A stretch of 53,123 nucleotides of DNA from Leptolyngbya sp. PCC 7375 (GTDB lineage Bacteria; Cyanobacteriota; Cyanobacteriia; Phormidesmidales; Phormidesmidaceae): positions 1 to 53,123 of the forward strand of contig NZ_JH993794.1 of NCBI RefSeq assembly GCF_000316115.1. The letters run 5' to 3'. How positions within the stretch are numbered: the first letter of the stretch is position 1; each line of letters begins with the position of its first letter. Positions 34,016-43,396 of this stretch are shown here, piece after piece. The position numbers and the translations under genes were made by a program. Under the pieces are notes generated by a model. The model was not told where the DNA came from and did not search any database. It worked only from the letters and a program-made list of their open reading frames with translations.

Positions 34016-34525
34016 ATGGCGATTACTAATTATCAAACGGTCACCGACCGAAAAGGGTTTGAAGGGCAAGTTGCGACGACAGAACATGCCGTTATTCGCA
34101 CGGCCTCTAATGGCATGGATGGCGTTTTGCCTTTTGGCCGTGTCATTGTCGAGGCAACACCTGCTACCCGAGGCGAGAACCCTATCGCAACTGTCATATC
34201 AGCGGCGGATCAATCTGTGTTGGGTGTGGCGATTGCTACAACGATTCAGCAGATTGACCAAGACTCAATCGACGCAAACGGAGATCGCGGTTATGCCGAC
34301 AAACGCCCGGTTGGTTATATGGTTGAGGGTTTCTTTTACGGCATTGTCGAGGAAGATGTAACGCCTGCTGATGCAGTTTTCGTGCGTTTTGGTGGAACGG
34401 GGAAACCCGGCCAATTTCGCACTGATGCCGATACTGATGGTGCCGAAGATTTGTCGGCCCGCTTCAAGTTTGCAGAAGTCGCGGCAGCTGGTGAAGTTTG
34501 CAAAATCGAGGTGATGAAGCCATGA
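34016..34525 (+). CDS. Head decoration/structural cement protein
   Basis: This is a 169-residue, beta-rich protein directly between the protease/scaffold and capsid genes, where decoration or 'cement' proteins lie. Features include G..VEATPATRGENP, a central ADQSVLGVAIA segment, and VGYMVEGFFYGIVEEDVTPADAVFVR, as in Gp24-like cement proteins. Its stop overlaps the capsid start (ATGA). It probably stabilises the expanded head shell. Confidence 0.75.
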   Translation: MAITNYQTVTDRKGFEGQVATTEHAVIRTASNGMDGVLPFGRVIVEATPATRGENPIATVISAADQSVLGVAIATTIQQIDQDSIDANGDRGYADKRPVGYMVEGFFYGIVEEDVTPADAVFVRFGGTGKPGQFRTDADTDGAEDLSARFKFAEVAAAGEVCKIEVMKP

Positions 34526-35463
34526 GTGATTACGGAGTTCATTTAAGTCGTTACTTAGAACAGAAACTGCCTGACGTTATTCGTCAGCGGTTTCGACCCT
34601 TTCGGTATGAGAACGGAATACTTGTCCCGACCGTTGCTGATCTGAGCCCTGGCGCTCAAGTTTTGGTGCAGGAACAGATTGAAGGCCGGGGTGAGGCTGC
34701 TGTCGTAGCTGATCAGGCGTTTGATATTCCGCTTGCTGATTACAATGTCAGCGAAACCCGAGACCCTGTGGTAGCCGTATTCAGTTCTTTTCACTACACC
34801 GTGAGAGAATTGCAGGCTGCTACGTTTGCTAATCAACCGCTAACTGATGAGCGGCAACGGGTAGCACGTCGAGCGATCGCTAGCCGCAGCAATGAGTTGA
34901 CTGCTTTTGGTAGCGCTCAGTATGGCTTGACGGGGATGCTAAACAATCCACTAACTCCTGTGGACGACACATCCTTTGATCCGTATGCTGGCGCGACAAC
35001 AGCAGAAGATTTGGTTGATTTCTTTGTTGAAAAAGTCGCAGCCGTGACTGATTCGACCGACGAGACCGAGTATCCCAATCACATTGAGATGGCGTTTCGG
35101 TTGTGGAAGCAACTATCCTCGAAACGCCTTAGCGGAACGGCAGTCAGTGCGATTGAGCATTTGCGTAAGCTGTTTAGTGGCGAAGAATCGGGTTTTTCCC
35201 GGATGACGTTTGGAACTTCGCCGGAGCTGAAATCTGAAAAGCTTGAGCGCTATGGAGTACATAGCGCTGGCACCAATAAAGACCGCATTGCTGTTTATCC
35301 GCGAAGTGCGGAAATACTGGACCGCCACATTGAGCCCACTCAGGTCCTGGAAACAGAGTACCGGAATGCTCAGTACATTGTCCCGATGTATTCATGCCTC
35401 TCTGGCGTCCGGTGGAAGTATCCGCTAGCGGGCCGGTATGTTGATGTTGCTAAGCCAGCGTAG
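34522..35463 (+). CDS. Major capsid protein (DUF2184-like)
   Basis: This is 313 residues from the ATG at 34522, overlapping the previous gene. The sequence (LVQEQIEGRGEAAVVADQ, the Pro-rich FDPYAGATTAEDLVDF, and GVHSAGTNKDRIAVYPRSAE followed by the terminal YVDVAKPA) fits the DUF2184 group of HK97-fold capsid proteins. Processing by the upstream protease would remove little or nothing visible from the N-terminus. Assignment rests on family pattern plus position between cement protein and connectors. Confidence 0.83.
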   Translation: MSDYGVHLSRYLEQKLPDVIRQRFRPFRYENGILVPTVADLSPGAQVLVQEQIEGRGEAAVVADQAFDIPLADYNVSETRDPVVAVFSSFHYTVRELQAATFANQPLTDERQRVARRAIASRSNELTAFGSAQYGLTGMLNNPLTPVDDTSFDPYAGATTAEDLVDFFVEKVAAVTDSTDETEYPNHIEMAFRLWKQLSSKRLSGTAVSAIEHLRKLFSGEESGFSRMTFGTSPELKSEKLERYGVHSAGTNKDRIAVYPRSAEILDRHIEPTQVLETEYRNAQYIVPMYSCLSGVRWKYPLAGRYVDVAKPA

Positions 35464-35471
35464 GGGGTTAA

Positions 35472-35873
35472 ATGTTACTGAAATACACTCCGCGAAAGAC
35501 GCAACCAGCTTCTAAAGGAGTTCGCTATCTTGATGGCGTCCCCATTCACCCTGGCATTAACTACGACCTGAGTGAAGGCCAAATCGAGACCATCAAAGAT
35601 CATCCCAGTCTGTCACGCTATGAAGAATGGGGCGCGATCGAATGGGTAGAGGGTGGCGGCGAAGTTGAAGCTAAGCCTGAAGCCAAAAGCGAAGCTGACA
35701 AACTGGCTCGACTGGGGGCACTCGACGATCTAACGGTGGATGAAGCCGAGAAGATTGTTGACGTTGAGCATGATGTTGATCTGCTGCAGGCATGGGCCAA
35801 TCGCGATAAGCGTGTGACGCTCCGCAATGCAATCAACCAGCGCATCTCTGAAGTTCAGGAGGGGCGTGCTTAA
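35472..35873 (+). CDS. Hypothetical virion protein between capsid and connectors
   Basis: This is 133 residues. A short beta-rich N-terminus is followed by a charged linker (EVEAKPEAKSEADKLARLGA) and a compact helical C-terminus (VDEAEKIVDVEHDVDLLQAW). This two-part form occurs in small head-completion or head-fibre-like proteins placed after capsid genes. The stop overlaps the next start. The exact role is not known. Confidence 0.6.
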   Translation: MLLKYTPRKTQPASKGVRYLDGVPIHPGINYDLSEGQIETIKDHPSLSRYEEWGAIEWVEGGGEVEAKPEAKSEADKLARLGALDDLTVDEAEKIVDVEHDVDLLQAWANRDKRVTLRNAINQRISEVQEGRA

Positions 35874-36274
35874 TGTCAGTTTGGCGACGGCGTGAAAATT
35901 TGTTTCTTTATTACTCAGTGCCCGGTGCAACTGAGACGGATGCGTTTGGCGTGGCTCGTCCTGCCGTACCATCAGAGCAACAAATCATTAAAGCGTCTGT
36001 CAAGCCAACTGAGGAAATGGCTAAGCTCAGTGAGCAGATTGGCCCGGATATATCTCGCGTTAGAGTAGACGGCTATTTTGTCGATCCTAAATTCCAGCCG
36101 AACGATTTTCCTTTAGGTAAAAGGATTCGCGCCATTCTTAAAGATTTGTCGACAAGCTTGGAATTCAGTGGCGAATTTGAAACGGCGCAGATTGTCCCAA
36201 GTCGATTTGTTGCAGTGACCAAGGCATTGGGGTCTCCGATCTCTGGCTACTTTTATTCAGTTGGAGGTGGCTAA
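35873..36274 (+). CDS. Head-tail connector/stopper-like protein
   Basis: This is a 133-residue beta-rich protein with AGGAGG upstream. Its order in the block, between capsid and gp10-like genes, and motifs such as RVDGYFVDPKFQPNDFPLG suggest a head-closure (FII/gp16-like) protein. Sequence alone is not diagnostic. Confidence 0.6.
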   Translation: MSVWRRRENLFLYYSVPGATETDAFGVARPAVPSEQQIIKASVKPTEEMAKLSEQIGPDISRVRVDGYFVDPKFQPNDFPLGKRIRAILKDLSTSLEFSGEFETAQIVPSRFVAVTKALGSPISGYFYSVGGG

Positions 36275-36654
36275 TGTTGGATTGGAATCCGCCCAAGCTA
36301 ACCAAAGCATCCAGCGCGATTGGCTATCACGCCGAGCATGCATCCATCGTCCATAATGGGGCTCAGCTAAAGTCCGGTGGCAGTATTCCGCCTGCGCCGT
36401 GGATGGCCACCACTGTCGATGAACTTAAGCTGCCAAAAATCGTTGTCTCTGAAATTTCTGATAGTGCCATTCATCAAGCTTTCCAAGAGTTTGTAGAAGA
36501 TGTTGCGGGACAAATGCAAAACAACTTGCGAGATCGTCGGTGGTATCACCCGCGTGGTACTCAACGCCGAAACGGTCAGTATATCCCCCCTGGCTTGCGC
36601 GACAAAGTAGATACTGGTGAACTTTTGGATTCCCAAGAGGTGCGCCATGCCTAG
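36274..36654 (+). CDS. HK97 gp10-like tail completion/neck protein
   Basis: This is 126 residues. The C-terminal half (FVEDVAGQMQNNLRDRRWYH, then PGLRDKVDTGELLDS) resembles the gp10/gpZ family, which ends with a 'VDTG.L..S' type motif. It is preceded by TTGGAGG and overlaps the next gene. It probably joins the finished tail to the head. Confidence 0.65.
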   Translation: MLDWNPPKLTKASSAIGYHAEHASIVHNGAQLKSGGSIPPAPWMATTVDELKLPKIVVSEISDSAIHQAFQEFVEDVAGQMQNNLRDRRWYHPRGTQRRNGQYIPPGLRDKVDTGELLDSQEVRHA

Positions 36655-37048
36655 TATCGCGACTGACGAAATTCTGATTCCCTTAGTAACTCAATTGCGC
36701 GATGAGATCGGTGATTTACTGGGCCAGTTCTCGGATGGTGAACCTGCTTTCACAGTGGAACCTCCCGAAGATGTGCGGCGCAATTCAGTGACGGGCTTAT
36801 TCTGTGGCATTGATCGCTTCCTCATGGGCAGTAGCGATCGCGTCTCTGGCGGGGCTCATAAAAATGCCTATACCCGTGTCACGCTTGTTAACTATGACCG
36901 GCAATCGGTGAATTTAGTTGAAGCCGCCAATCGCATTGAGGCCACATTTACTCAGCTTCGCTCCCCGATACACTCTCCATCTTCAGACGATGTGTACGAG
37001 CAGATCGTCTTTTCCCTGTATTCCCCTTATTTTTTGACAAGGAGCTAA
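36647..37048 (+). CDS. Tail terminator-like protein
   Basis: This is 133 residues from the ATG at 36647 (AGAGG upstream), overlapping the previous gene. A helix-strand pattern (ILIPLVTQLRDEIGDLLGQF, VEAANRIEATFTQLRSPIHS) and its place just before the tail tube gene fit a gpU/gp17-like terminator that caps the tube. Medium confidence; conservation in this family is low. Confidence 0.6.
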   Translation: MPSIATDEILIPLVTQLRDEIGDLLGQFSDGEPAFTVEPPEDVRRNSVTGLFCGIDRFLMGSSDRVSGGAHKNAYTRVTLVNYDRQSVNLVEAANRIEATFTQLRSPIHSPSSDDVYEQIVFSLYSPYFLTRS

Positions 37049-37052
37049 AAAA

Positions 37053-37769
37053 ATGGCCAGAGCTGTTGGTTCGATTATTCTTCAAAATGCATCTCTTGAT
37101 CTGGTGCTGTTGCCCATTGGTAGCCGCACTCCGCCAACAATTACGCTGACAGCGAGCGAGGCTGCAGCTAACGATACTACGATTGATATTGCCGGGGAGA
37201 CTGGCGACACCCAAACGCTGAACGCTGGCGCATCATTTTCGTTTGAAGATACCGCCAACAACCGGCGAGTGCAGGTAGTTCTAGATCAGGACGTAACGCT
37301 AACCGAAGACACCCCTGTAGCAGCCACTATTTTCCCGCTTAAGGCGGACGTGCCAGTCGGGGCCACTGCAACCTTTATTGACGGCGTTTTGCCGATGGAA
37401 GGCTTGCAGTCGTTTGACCTGTCCACCTCTGATACATCGGTCGATACCACAGACACCAAGTCCGGCAGCGGTACCGAGGTGGCATTGATTCGGGCATCAA
37501 AAACAGTGAATTGCTCGTTCATCATCCGTCCAAACAACCGCGCCTTTTTTGAACTGGTGCAAAACGTAGCGCTGAAAGGGGGTGGATTCTATGGACGTGA
37601 AGTGTATGCCACGCTGACCCTACCCGATGGTGAGCGCAAGGAAGGGGCTGGGCTTATCCAGAACTATCAGGAGCCGGGTAACCAAAACGAAGTGCGACGG
37701 GCATCGTTTGACCTGGTATTCCAGGGCGATTCCTTCACTGTGCTATCTGGTTACACGTATGCACCCTAA
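37053..37769 (+). CDS. Major tail tube protein
   Basis: This is a 238-residue, beta-rich, acidic protein with AAGGAG upstream, typical of gpV-type tube proteins in size and position. An N-terminal domain (about 25-110) has 'LTASEAAANDTTIDIAGETG' style repeats often found in added tube or adhesin domains. The C-terminal tube fold ends with a NEVRRASFDLVFQGDS strand. It forms the stacked hexamers around the tape measure. Confidence 0.75.
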   Translation: MARAVGSIILQNASLDLVLLPIGSRTPPTITLTASEAAANDTTIDIAGETGDTQTLNAGASFSFEDTANNRRVQVVLDQDVTLTEDTPVAATIFPLKADVPVGATATFIDGVLPMEGLQSFDLSTSDTSVDTTDTKSGSGTEVALIRASKTVNCSFIIRPNNRAFFELVQNVALKGGGFYGREVYATLTLPDGERKEGAGLIQNYQEPGNQNEVRRASFDLVFQGDSFTVLSGYTYAP

Positions 37770-38011
37770 TGGAGATTGACTGCCTGAGTGATGGACGTTT
37801 TCTCTATTGCTTTGATTGCATTATCGAAGCGTCTGAGATTAAAAGCTCTGTTGTCGTGATTCGGGGCGGGCTGTGGGGTGGTGTTACTCTGGCCGCTTGC
37901 GATCGCCCCCTTTCTCTCACGGTCGATGTGCCCCAAGATTTAAGCGCTGGGGTGAACTGGAATACGCACTGCTCACGAGATCGAGATATCGTACTGCCAC
38001 TGAAAGTCTGA
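37769..38011 (+). CDS. Small hypothetical virion-block protein
   Basis: This is an 80-residue protein coupled to the tail tube gene (TAATGG) and to the next gene (TGATG). It has four cysteines and a short hydrophobic start. No family was recognised; it may be a tail-associated small protein. Confidence 0.55.
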   Translation: MEIDCLSDGRFLYCFDCIIEASEIKSSVVVIRGGLWGGVTLAACDRPLSLTVDVPQDLSAGVNWNTHCSRDRDIVLPLKV

Positions 38012-38439
38012 TGCTCTTTTTTAAGCAAGGATTAATTGCACTATTTTCGGGAGGGGCCGCCTGGAATAGCCCTAGCCTGAAAGCGATCTTGCTATCAAGC
38101 TACACTTACGATTCCACTCATCAATTCGTTAGCGACATCGTAGCCAGCGAACTCACTGGTTACGATCGCCCTGATGTATCGGCCAGCGTTATCTACAACG
38201 ACAGCGAAGACCGGCTAGAACTGAGGTTCATTGATACAACAATTACGGCAGTGGCAGACGCCCAAACAGTAGGAGCGTTTGCATTGTTCATCGAAGGTGA
38301 AGACGATACAGATTCTGATTTGATTGCTTATCAAACGGGCGTATCTGAAGCTACTAATGGTGGTGCTATTACTCTGAATGCGCCTCCCAATAGCTTAGGT
38401 TCCGATAACTTTGTTTTTGCTGTGGCGAGAGGTGTCTGA
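38011..38439 (+). CDS. Phage structural protein (virion-associated)
   Basis: This is 142 residues from the ATG at 38011, overlapping the previous stop. The N-terminus (FFKQGLIALFSGGAAWNSPS then LKAILLSSYTYDSTHQFVSD) matches a common small phage virion family whose members begin '..ALLNGGIDWDSDTIKVALL...Y.PD...F.SDI' and follow tail genes. The exact position in the particle is unknown. Confidence 0.65.
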   Translation: MLFFKQGLIALFSGGAAWNSPSLKAILLSSYTYDSTHQFVSDIVASELTGYDRPDVSASVIYNDSEDRLELRFIDTTITAVADAQTVGAFALFIEGEDDTDSDLIAYQTGVSEATNGGAITLNAPPNSLGSDNFVFAVARGV

Positions 38440-38858
38440 TGAGCATCAGCGATCGCTATTCCGATCTCTCAGCAGCCTTAGAGCGAGTTCAGGACCTTAC
38501 CCAAACCAACGACACAGGTCGCGAATCTGAGATCTCAATAAAGCTAGACGATACAGCAGCACGTCGCGGCGATGATGTGCGTTATCGCCTGCACTATGTA
38601 GCGGCATTGATTGAGCGACAGAACTACGACAACCAGACCCTAGAGCGAGCAGACGGCGGCATTCAGTTTACTGGCAATCGAGTGCAGATTAAGTCGTTCT
38701 TGCGGGAGCAGGCGGCGCTAGATTTAAGGTGGCTGGCGGATGGGTTTGAGATTCCTCCAGGCTATAGCGCTGATGATGAACTTAGAGATTTGTTGCTAGA
38801 ACAGGGCATTGACCCGGATGATGCAGCGCCGCCGGTGATGTCGATATTTACGGCTTAG
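38439..38858 (+). CDS. Hypothetical connector-like protein
   Basis: This is a 139-residue, acidic, helical protein (DRYSDLSAALERVQDLTQTN; LREQAALDLRWLADGFEIPP). It overlaps the preceding stop. Size and helical form would suit a head-tail adaptor, but its position before the terminase genes is not diagnostic. Confidence 0.5.
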   Translation: MSISDRYSDLSAALERVQDLTQTNDTGRESEISIKLDDTAARRGDDVRYRLHYVAALIERQNYDNQTLERADGGIQFTGNRVQIKSFLREQAALDLRWLADGFEIPPGYSADDELRDLLLEQGIDPDDAAPPVMSIFTA

Positions 38859-38890
38859 TTAAGATGAAAATGATACGACTCCTTTGGTAA

Positions 38891-39472
38891 GTGGCAAGAA
38901 ATCCCAAGACAGGGCTAACCGACAAACAAGAATTATTCTGCCGTGAGTACCTCAAAGACTTTAACGGAGCAGCGGCATATGTTCGAGCTGGCTATTCTGA
39001 AAAAGGCGCAAAAAACCACGCAGCAAGGCTGGTAGCAAAAGGTAGCGTTCAAGCTTATCTTGCGACTCTTCGTAATCAAGTTGAATCACGCTCAGTTGCC
39101 ACACTAGAGCGCACTCTTGAAGAGATCGCTAGAGTAGCCTATGCCGACATTACAAGCACTCTTAAGTTTACCAACTCTGAACTAACACTTAACAATTCTG
39201 AAGAGCTACCTTCCGAGGTTACAGCAGCGATCGAATCCGTAACTTTCAATGAGTCTATTACAGAGTCAGGTACTAACGTTAAAAAAAACCTGAAGATGCA
39301 CAACAAAATGCAAGCATTAGGTTTACTGGCCGACTTCTTTGGTATCCGCGATGACTTCAATAAAGCCAGGGCGACACTTAAGCGTTACGGATTGGCCTTG
39401 ATACCTGATGAGAGTAACCCTGTAGGCTGGACAGTCGAGAATTATGCGCCTAGTTCCGATTCCGACACTTAA
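38891..39472 (+). CDS. Terminase small subunit
   Basis: This is 193 residues from a GTG start with a weak ribosome-binding site. The N-terminus (LTDKQELFCREYLKDFNGAA, then YVRAGYSEKGAKNHAARLVA) is the helix-turn-helix DNA-recognition domain of the Terminase_2 (XtmA) family. The rest is the oligomerisation part. It binds the packaging site and hands DNA to the large subunit, whose gene it overlaps by 29 bases. Confidence 0.88.
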   Translation: MARNPKTGLTDKQELFCREYLKDFNGAAAYVRAGYSEKGAKNHAARLVAKGSVQAYLATLRNQVESRSVATLERTLEEIARVAYADITSTLKFTNSELTLNNSEELPSEVTAAIESVTFNESITESGTNVKKNLKMHNKMQALGLLADFFGIRDDFNKARATLKRYGLALIPDESNPVGWTVENYAPSSDSDT

Positions 39473-40979
39473 GCCGATCAAGCATAAGGCGCAAAGCTCA
39501 TCGTCAAAACTCGAAATACACGACGCTGATGGATATCGATTCCTCACATCCGAATTCACGACAATCGCACTACCCCACAAAGGAACAACGGGTCGCATAA
39601 ATTTACCCGACGGCACCACTACACCACAGCCGGGGAAGCAGGAACAATTTGCTCGATGTCATGTTGACTTAGCTTTAACGGGGGGCGGGGCGGGCGGTGG
39701 TAAGTCGTATTCGGCGCTTCTAGAGCCCCTCTACAACATCGACAACCCCGAATTTGCTGCTGTCATCCTCCGTAAAACCTACCCCGAAATAACAGCCCCC
39801 GGTGGACTGTGGGAGACCTCGCGCAAAATCTACATGCCGCTTGGGGGCAAAGCCCGCGAGAATGATTTGACTTGGAAATTTCCTTCTGGGGCCACAGTCA
39901 AGTTTTCGCACATGCAGCACGGCATGAAGGATGCTTACCGGTGGCAGGGTTCGCAGGTGCCGTTGTTTATCATCGATGAGGCAACCCACTTCGATCGCGC
40001 CACTACTTTTTACCTTCTCTCTCGAAATCGTTCGACCTGTGGCGTCAAGCCTTATATGCGATTCACCTGCAACCCAGACCCAGATTCTTGGTTGGCATCC
40101 TTTATCGATTGGTGGATTGACGATGATGGCTTTGCTATAGAAGAACGCTCGGGAGTCGTCCGATACTTCATCACGATTAACGATGAGGTGATCTGGGGCG
40201 AAACGCGGGAAGAACTCACCGGTAAATATCCCAACGCACTGCCTAAGTCATTCACATTTATCCCATCAAAGCTAGAAGACAATCCCATCCTTAATGAGAT
40301 TGACCCAGGCTATCGCGCTAACCTACAAGCTTTGCACCCCGTCGAGAGGGCGCGATTAGAAGGCGGCAACTGGAAAATCCAATTCCAGACGGGCAATGTC
40401 TTTAACCGTCAGTGGCCCAAATTTATTGACGACATCAGCGAAGTTCTTGCGCCCAAAGCAAAGCCCATTACCGTTCGCGCCTGGGACTTGGCGGCCACCA
40501 CAAAAACAACCTCCTACTATACGGCTGGCGTGAAAATGCTTGCCTGTGATGGTGTTTATATAGTGCTGGATGTGGTGTGCGATCGCCTTGACCCGATCGC
40601 GGGGGATGACCTAATTGTTCAGACTGCAAAAATGGATGGCCCCGAGGTCTACGTCTCGACTGAGCTTGAGGGGGGCAGCGCTGGCCTAAAATGGTCGGAA
40701 ACGATGCGAGATCGGCTGGCTGGGTTTAGCTATAGCGCTGACAGGCCAACCGGTGATAAATTGCAACGATTTTTGCCATTCGCGACTGCACTGTCTCAAA
40801 GGCAGGTTTATTTTTTGCGACGCGCTTGGACGGATCAGTATGTCGGCTGGCTAGCGCAGTTCAATGGATCTTCTGTGCCTGGCGTAACCGATGTAGCCGA
40901 CGCATCGTCGGGCGCGTTCTCTCTACTGCAGCAGAAAGAGACTGAGTTCAGCGCGGCGGATTGGCTGAGTGCGATTTAA
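39444..40979 (+). CDS. Terminase large subunit
   Basis: This is a 511-residue packaging motor. Walker A-like TGGGAGGGKS (about 79-88), Walker B LFIIDEAT (about 170-178), then the nuclease domain starting RAWDLAATT (about 342), with later acidic residues near GPEVYVSTELEG. Together the ATPase and RNase H-like nuclease domains identify TerL. It cuts concatemers and drives DNA into proheads through the portal, whose gene is unusually distant and inverted (50261-52060). Confidence 0.92.
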   Translation: MRLVPIPTLKPIKHKAQSSSSKLEIHDADGYRFLTSEFTTIALPHKGTTGRINLPDGTTTPQPGKQEQFARCHVDLALTGGGAGGGKSYSALLEPLYNIDNPEFAAVILRKTYPEITAPGGLWETSRKIYMPLGGKARENDLTWKFPSGATVKFSHMQHGMKDAYRWQGSQVPLFIIDEATHFDRATTFYLLSRNRSTCGVKPYMRFTCNPDPDSWLASFIDWWIDDDGFAIEERSGVVRYFITINDEVIWGETREELTGKYPNALPKSFTFIPSKLEDNPILNEIDPGYRANLQALHPVERARLEGGNWKIQFQTGNVFNRQWPKFIDDISEVLAPKAKPITVRAWDLAATTKTTSYYTAGVKMLACDGVYIVLDVVCDRLDPIAGDDLIVQTAKMDGPEVYVSTELEGGSAGLKWSETMRDRLAGFSYSADRPTGDKLQRFLPFATALSQRQVYFLRRAWTDQYVGWLAQFNGSSVPGVTDVADASSGAFSLLQQKETEFSAADWLSAI

Positions 40980-41005
40980 ACTGTTTTAATGGCATTAAAC
41001 TCAGA

Positions 41006-43354
41006 ATGGTTAACCAACCCCCACTAAGCGGTCGTGGTGGCGGCGGCAGAAAACAACGAAAGCCCAAAACTCAGGACGCGGGGAACCCATCTGACTCCTA
41101 CGCTCAAGTGGTTGAGATTCTGAGTGCAGGCCCATGCCGAGGCGTGCGAACGATTCGGGATGTATTCCTAGATGGAACGCCACTTGAAAATTTAGACGGT
41201 AGCCGAAATTTTTCAGACCTGCTGTTCCAACAAAGAGCAGGTCGCAATGTTGAGGCTCCTTTACAAGGTTTCGGCACTTATCAGTCTAGCGAGACAGGTG
41301 TTGGTGTTGAGGTAAAAAACACCCAGTTCGTCACTCGAACATTTTCTAACGATCAGATTGATGCCGTTATTGTCCGTTTTGGTGTTGCACTAGAGCGCAG
41401 AGAAGATGATGGCGACGTAAAGGGCAACGCGGTTCGCGTTCAGATTTTTGTACAGCAAGGCATTGGCCCATTTGTGCTGCGGTATGACCGGACGATCAAC
41501 GATCGCTTCCCGCAAATTAGAGAATTTGAGGCATTCATCCCCGTAACGATCGGTGTCCGTGACTTTTCAATACGGATGGTCAAAGCGAGTCCTGACATTG
41601 ATGAAGGAGACCAAACTGAGCTTCGTCAATTGCGCTGGCAAAGTTACCAGGAAATAATCACGACATCGCCAACGTACCCAAACCTGCATGTCGTGGCGAT
41701 GCAGTTCGGGGCAGAACAATTTAACAGTGCGCCGAGGCGTAGCTACCGTATCGGCGGAATGATTGGGAGGATTCTGATTCCAAGTAACATGCGCGTAGCG
41801 GTTGCGGGTATTACAGATTCTCTGAACCCGCTAGCGGGTGGGCTTGATTCAATATTGAGCGGAAACGGACAGCCCATTCCATGGAATGGACGCCTAGTAC
41901 CTTCACCGCAGCCAACATCCGACCCAGCATGGATTGCTCTGTTTCTGTTGACAGACCCGATGTATGGCTATGGCAGTGATTATTCGATCAATGACGTTGA
42001 CCTAATGGATCTCGCAGAGATTAGCGCTTATAACAACCAAAAAATTAACTCTGGGTTGGGCTATCTGGAGCGTAGATTCCGGCTGTCTACCCTAATCCAA
42101 ACCGAAGCCCAAGGGTTCAAACATATTGATGACGTGCTGAGCAACTGCAACGCGCATCGGTATTTTGATGGTGAAAAAATGCGGTTCTGGCAAGACCGCC
42201 CAGGGACGTCAAAATTTCAATTTACAAATGCCGATGTGATCGATGGCAGCTTCACGTATGCATCAAGCGACTTAAATTCGCGGTATTCGGTAGCCTTGGT
42301 CACCTGGCACGACCCGGATGACCAATTTAAACCCACGGTAGAGCCGGTCGAATTAGAGGAGGCGTTCGCGGTCTATGGCTATCGCGAAACCAAATTTACT
42401 GCCTATGGGTGCTATTCCAGGTCGCAGGCGATCAGGGCAGGACTCTATCAACTGGTCACTAATTTCTACGAGACGGATACGATAAATTTCCAAGCTAGAG
42501 GCAGCGCGGCTGGTCTGCGTCCAGGTCGATTATTTACGATCTACGATAATCGCTATAGCGCCGCGATCGCAGCAGGTCTACTCCTCAGTGCAACAACCAC
42601 CGAATTGCAGCTAGACCGCGCCGTGACGATACCGGGCGGTGCCGTCCACGTAGAAGTAATAACGCCATCGGGAGAGGTTGAGCGTAGGCTGCTTGCCAAT
42701 AATCCCGGCTCAACCGACCAGCTAATCGTAACGACTGCATTTAGTGCAGCTCCAGTTGCGGGTGCAAGCTGGGCGATCGCTACCGTCCCAGGACGTGTAT
42801 GGCGATGCTTGACAATCAATTCAGAAGAAGGTGACTTATCGACAATTGAGGTATTTGGATCTATCTACCTGCCCGACAAAGAGGCACGAATAGAGCAAGG
42901 CATCCCAATCTCACCACAGGAAATTCCAGGGGACGTGGCTCCGGCTGTAGCGGTACCGCCATCCAGCGTTAACGTCGTTCTGTTGGCGCTAGACTCTGGT
43001 AGTTATGTGCTACAAGTTAGTTGGCAACCGCCCGCCGATGCCGCCTTTGTCTCAGGCTATATTCTCGAATATAAACGCGGTCAGTTTGGCCAATGGCAAA
43101 GCCAAGCGACAACCCAGGGCGTTTCCTACGACTTTCAGGGCGTATTGTACGACCCGATCTATCAGGTCCGCGTTGCCAGCTTGCTTTCTACAGGGAAGTT
43201 CTCTAACTGGGCAGAAGGCGCATACTACGAAGCTGAAATCGAAGTTCCTTCGACTGTGCTATCACTCTTATCCAGGGCTGTGGTTGTGAGAGAGCCGCCC
43301 CAAGCTAATTTGGTGTTGAATTATTCGAGAAGGGCGAGTGCGATCGCTCTGTAG
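41006..43354 (+). CDS. Tail tip/host-specificity protein J-like
   Basis: This is 782 residues from the ATG at 41006; the frame is open from 40961 but that overlaps terminase. The Gly/Arg-rich start (SGRGGGGRKQRKPKTQDAGN) and SDSYAQVVEILSAGPCRGV are diagnostic of the gpJ family. The middle contains tail-hub domains, and residues about 655-745 form a fibronectin III-like domain (VVLLALDSGSYVLQVSWQPP). Lambda J contacts the receptor; this protein is shorter and may carry receptor binding on neighbouring proteins. Confidence 0.88.
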   Translation: MVNQPPLSGRGGGGRKQRKPKTQDAGNPSDSYAQVVEILSAGPCRGVRTIRDVFLDGTPLENLDGSRNFSDLLFQQRAGRNVEAPLQGFGTYQSSETGVGVEVKNTQFVTRTFSNDQIDAVIVRFGVALERREDDGDVKGNAVRVQIFVQQGIGPFVLRYDRTINDRFPQIREFEAFIPVTIGVRDFSIRMVKASPDIDEGDQTELRQLRWQSYQEIITTSPTYPNLHVVAMQFGAEQFNSAPRRSYRIGGMIGRILIPSNMRVAVAGITDSLNPLAGGLDSILSGNGQPIPWNGRLVPSPQPTSDPAWIALFLLTDPMYGYGSDYSINDVDLMDLAEISAYNNQKINSGLGYLERRFRLSTLIQTEAQGFKHIDDVLSNCNAHRYFDGEKMRFWQDRPGTSKFQFTNADVIDGSFTYASSDLNSRYSVALVTWHDPDDQFKPTVEPVELEEAFAVYGYRETKFTAYGCYSRSQAIRAGLYQLVTNFYETDTINFQARGSAAGLRPGRLFTIYDNRYSAAIAAGLLLSATTTELQLDRAVTIPGGAVHVEVITPSGEVERRLLANNPGSTDQLIVTTAFSAAPVAGASWAIATVPGRVWRCLTINSEEGDLSTIEVFGSIYLPDKEARIEQGIPISPQEIPGDVAPAVAVPPSSVNVVLLALDSGSYVLQVSWQPPADAAFVSGYILEYKRGQFGQWQSQATTQGVSYDFQGVLYDPIYQVRVASLLSTGKFSNWAEGAYYEAEIEVPSTVLSLLSRAVVVREPPQANLVLNYSRRASAIAL

Positions 43355-43396
43355 ATGCAATTGCTACACTGATGAGAGTTCCACCGATCTCTCACC

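Noticed and set aside
40961..41005. Earlier TTG start for the J-like gene
   Set aside because: It overlaps the terminase end and adds a leader (AECDLNCFNG) unlike J family N-termini; ATG 41006 gives the typical Gly/Arg-rich start.
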